From Lactiplantibacillus plantarum EGD-AQ4 (lineage in GTDB: Bacteria > Bacillota > Bacilli > Lactobacillales > Lactobacillaceae): 64,000 bases of DNA. Where the stretch lies: contig NZ_AVAQ01000012.1 of assembly GCF_000463075.2 (NCBI RefSeq), positions 310,001 through 374,000 on the forward strand. Reading direction: 5' to 3'. Each line of letters starts with the position of its first letter. Position 1 is the stretch's first letter. The translations under genes and the position numbers were made by a program. The notes beneath the pieces were generated by a model. The model worked only from the letters and a program-made list of their open reading frames with translations. It ran no database searches and was not told where the DNA came from. Shown here in pieces: positions 61,903 to 64,000 of the stretch.

Positions 61903-63870
61903 TTAATTCGTCGCGGCCTCCTGCGCAATTTGTTTACGCTTTGCAAGCCATTCAGCCTTCGCTTTTTTGGCTTCGGCTGTGGTGACTGGCTTCTTTTGAA
62001 CCTTTAAGAACTTGTAACGACCATCACCAATCCCGGATGGTGCGTATGGTCCGCTGAGTGGTGCAACGCGACTGACGATTGCAGCAGCACCACCAGAGTT
62101 GACTGGAATCGTGATCCCACTGTTCAGTAACCACGCTTCAGCTTTCGCAAACGCCTTATAGCGGGCGGCAGTATCCGTGTTAATGGCTTCAGCTTTGTCC
62201 AATAACTTGCCGTATTCTTCCAGTCCAACTGCCTTGATGGCGGCGGCATTAGAAGCTGAGGAATCTGCTTTGGACATTGGATCCAAGCCCAAGGTGAACA
62301 ATTCTGCCCCAGAAGTTGGATTGTAGATTTCCAGATACGTTGATGGATCATCGTAATCTGGTGTCCAACCAGACGCATTGCTGAGGTCAAAGTCATCCGT
62401 CTTACCCGTTGTGGCGTTAAAGGTCGCAGCATTGAACTTATCGTCACTCAGAAGTTGTAGATCAATGACCACATTTTGTTTACCCAACGTGGTCTCGACG
62501 GACTTCTTGAACGACTTAGCTTGATTCAAATTCAAGGACGCCTTTTCATCCACCGGTAAGTCGAGGTGGATTGGACCACTAACTCCTTGTGACTTCAATT
62601 CAGCCAGCGCCTTTGCCAGATACTTCTTCGCTTTAGCTGGTTGGTACGTGCCATCCTGACCATCCGCCAACTTGATATCGCTAAAGTCCGTATTTGCCAC
62701 GTCTGCTTGCAGCTGCGTGCCGTAGTCCTTGCCATTGATTGAAACAAAGGATGGTGGCGTGATTTCGTTCCGTAACCCCTTATTCGCGCCGATTTTCCCG
62801 TTAACTTGAGCGTTATAATTAGCTTTATTAAAGGCAAATTGAATCGCTAACCGGAAATTCTGATTCAAAATGGCCTTCCGGGTATCTAACTTTTGCTGTT
62901 CCGTCTTCTTGGAAGTGTAGTTATAAGACTGCCGATTCAGGTTAAAAGTGAAATTAAAGACGCTTGAATCTTGACTTGTCCAGATAATATTATTCTTATT
63001 CTGCTTCAAAACCGTCTTGTAGCCGGCGGAACCTGGATAGACCCGAGCATAGCTGTAATTGCCCTTTTCAAACGACTTATAGAGCCCATCTGGATTACTC
63101 CCGTCGTCATAGGTCAGCGTAACGGTCTTCAAGTAGACATGTGATTTATCCCAGTAGTTGGGATTGGCCTTGTACTTCAAGACCGATTTCGAGGTGAAGT
63201 TAGCCAGAACGTACGGCCCGTTATACAAAATGCTATCCGCAGATACTTTGCCAAAATCGGCCCCCTTTTGCTTTAAGAATTGCGCGTTGACTGGGTACAT
63301 CACGCCGTACGTCAACTTGGAATTCCAGTACGTTTCAGGCTTGTTCAGCTTATATTGCACCGTATCGTCGTTCAACGCCTTCACACCGACCGTCGAAAAG
63401 TCCTTACTCTTACCTGTCACATACGCATTCAGCCCCTTGATACTATTCTGAACAACATATAACTGTTCGGATTTGGCCGCGACCGCGTGTTTAAGTCCCG
63501 TCACAAAATCTTGCGCTTTGACGGTCCCGTGTTGATTGCCTTCGCTGTCGACCCATTTGACGCCCTTACGTAAGTGATACGTGTAGGTCTTACCGTCTTT
63601 GCTGACTGACCATGACTTTGCTAAGTCTCCCGTTAGCTTCCCATATGGATCTCGTTCTAGCAGTCCATCCTCGAAGTTCGAGACCACATCCGAGTTATTC
63701 TGCTTAGATGAAGCGGTATAATCAAAACTATCCGGGTCTAGCACATACACATAATTAAAATGGTTAGTTGCATCCTGCTTCTGGTCACTCGCCTTAGAGC
63801 TCCCACACCCTGCTAGCAATAGCGTTCCAGCAAAGAAGGTTGCTGCTAACCAACCCTTTTTTACTTTCAT
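61903..63870 (-). CDS. oppA: Oligopeptide-binding lipoprotein OppA
   Basis: 655 residues from ATG 63870; a longer upstream frame adds 26 residues before the signal peptide. Lipoprotein signal MKVKKGWLAATFFAGTLLLAGC with the lipid-bearing Cys at residue 22. SBP_bac_5 domain: DSFDYTASS, LAKSWSVSKDGKTYTYHLRKGVKW near residue 85 is the family signature. Captures peptides outside the membrane for OppBCDF. Larger than typical OppA (about 540-600) but usual for lactobacilli. First gene of the operon; its promoter lies in 63871-64000, not clearly visible. Confidence 0.93.
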   Translation of the reverse strand: MKVKKGWLAATFFAGTLLLAGCGSSKASDQKQDATNHFNYVYVLDPDSFDYTASSKQNNSDVVSNFEDGLLERDPYGKLTGDLAKSWSVSKDGKTYTYHLRKGVKWVDSEGNQHGTVKAQDFVTGLKHAVAAKSEQLYVVQNSIKGLNAYVTGKSKDFSTVGVKALNDDTVQYKLNKPETYWNSKLTYGVMYPVNAQFLKQKGADFGKVSADSILYNGPYVLANFTSKSVLKYKANPNYWDKSHVYLKTVTLTYDDGSNPDGLYKSFEKGNYSYARVYPGSAGYKTVLKQNKNNIIWTSQDSSVFNFTFNLNRQSYNYTSKKTEQQKLDTRKAILNQNFRLAIQFAFNKANYNAQVNGKIGANKGLRNEITPPSFVSINGKDYGTQLQADVANTDFSDIKLADGQDGTYQPAKAKKYLAKALAELKSQGVSGPIHLDLPVDEKASLNLNQAKSFKKSVETTLGKQNVVIDLQLLSDDKFNAATFNATTGKTDDFDLSNASGWTPDYDDPSTYLEIYNPTSGAELFTLGLDPMSKADSSASNAAAIKAVGLEEYGKLLDKAEAINTDTAARYKAFAKAEAWLLNSGITIPVNSGGAAAIVSRVAPLSGPYAPSGIGDGRYKFLKVQKKPVTTAEAKKAKAEWLAKRKQIAQEAATN

Positions 63871-64000
63871 AAAAGTCCCCATCCCTTTTGTCCGATAATC
63901 CTTCGTTAGTGCAAAATCAGTTGGTGCTAAATAAAATACGTGTCGCAATCATAGGCGGTCAAGCAAGTGATTTCAAGCTATTTTCTCATTATTTTCATAG

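Noticed and set aside
1-64000. tRNA, rRNA, prophage or complete insertion sequences
   Set aside because: I looked for clover-leaf signatures, integrase or transposase motifs and found none that I could support by eye.

Overview
The window looks like chromosomal DNA of a lactic acid bacterium, most likely the Lactiplantibacillus plantarum group. This is an inference from gene content and codon style: many AGGAGG-type ribosome sites, GTG/TTG starts, lactobacillus-type families, and loci such as an extra LepA paralog and oppABCDF with an enlarged OppB. I see no rRNA, tRNA, prophage, complete insertion sequence or CRISPR array.

Layout. 1-2108: the chromosome-partitioning end parA(partial)-noc-rsmG. 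2385-3304: first copy of a ~910 bp non-coding element. 3396-8245: nupC, then a GT-C-like membrane protein with its polyprenyl-phosphate glycosyltransferase, divergent from a PTPS-related membrane protein (8516-10279). 10280-11629: two divergent short transcription units and a lipase-fold protein lacking its nucleophile. 11732-12638: second copy of the element. 12718-14981: LysR regulator divergent from an aminotransferase. 15542-19132: a polar amino-acid ABC transporter followed by an extra, near-duplicate binding protein behind its own T-box. 19464-21338: PadR-DUF1700-DUF4097. 21556-25503: DUF4143 ATPase divergent from a TetR-LepA-paralog pair, with four evenly spaced palindromes between them. 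25697-42105: mixed housekeeping genes (YdcF-like, FetAB-like, RlmD-type methyltransferase, HAD phosphatase, MerR, NmrA-like, PTS permease, HhH glycosylase, FMN reductase, condensation-like protein, PerR/Fur regulator, immunity-like and PLDc_N-like small proteins, phosphoesterase). 42449-49225: GNAT, lrgAB, DegV, Zn-peptidase and alpha/beta hydrolase, interspersed with four candidate small RNAs. 49444-52033: glycerate kinase and a flavin disulfide reductase-like protein. 52185-53088: third copy of the element. 53149-57075: purB, purA, guaC with PurBox-like sites. 57302-63870: oligopeptide transporter oppABCDF.

The strongest unexplained structure is the three-copy element. Each copy is about 905-920 bp and has two inverted, mutually homologous arms that fold into branched hairpins, with a variable centre between them. 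Stem changes between copies are compensated, and each copy begins 25-50 bp downstream of a co-oriented intrinsic terminator. The second is a family of four small-RNA-like units (about 43053, 45894, 47724 and 48069) whose perfect hairpins display CCCC, UUCCCC or CUCCUCC loops, resembling in design the multi-copy LhrC/csRNA-type regulators that pair with Shine-Dalgarno sequences. The third is the four 18-bp palindromes with an exact 39-bp period upstream of the TetR/LepA-paralog operon.
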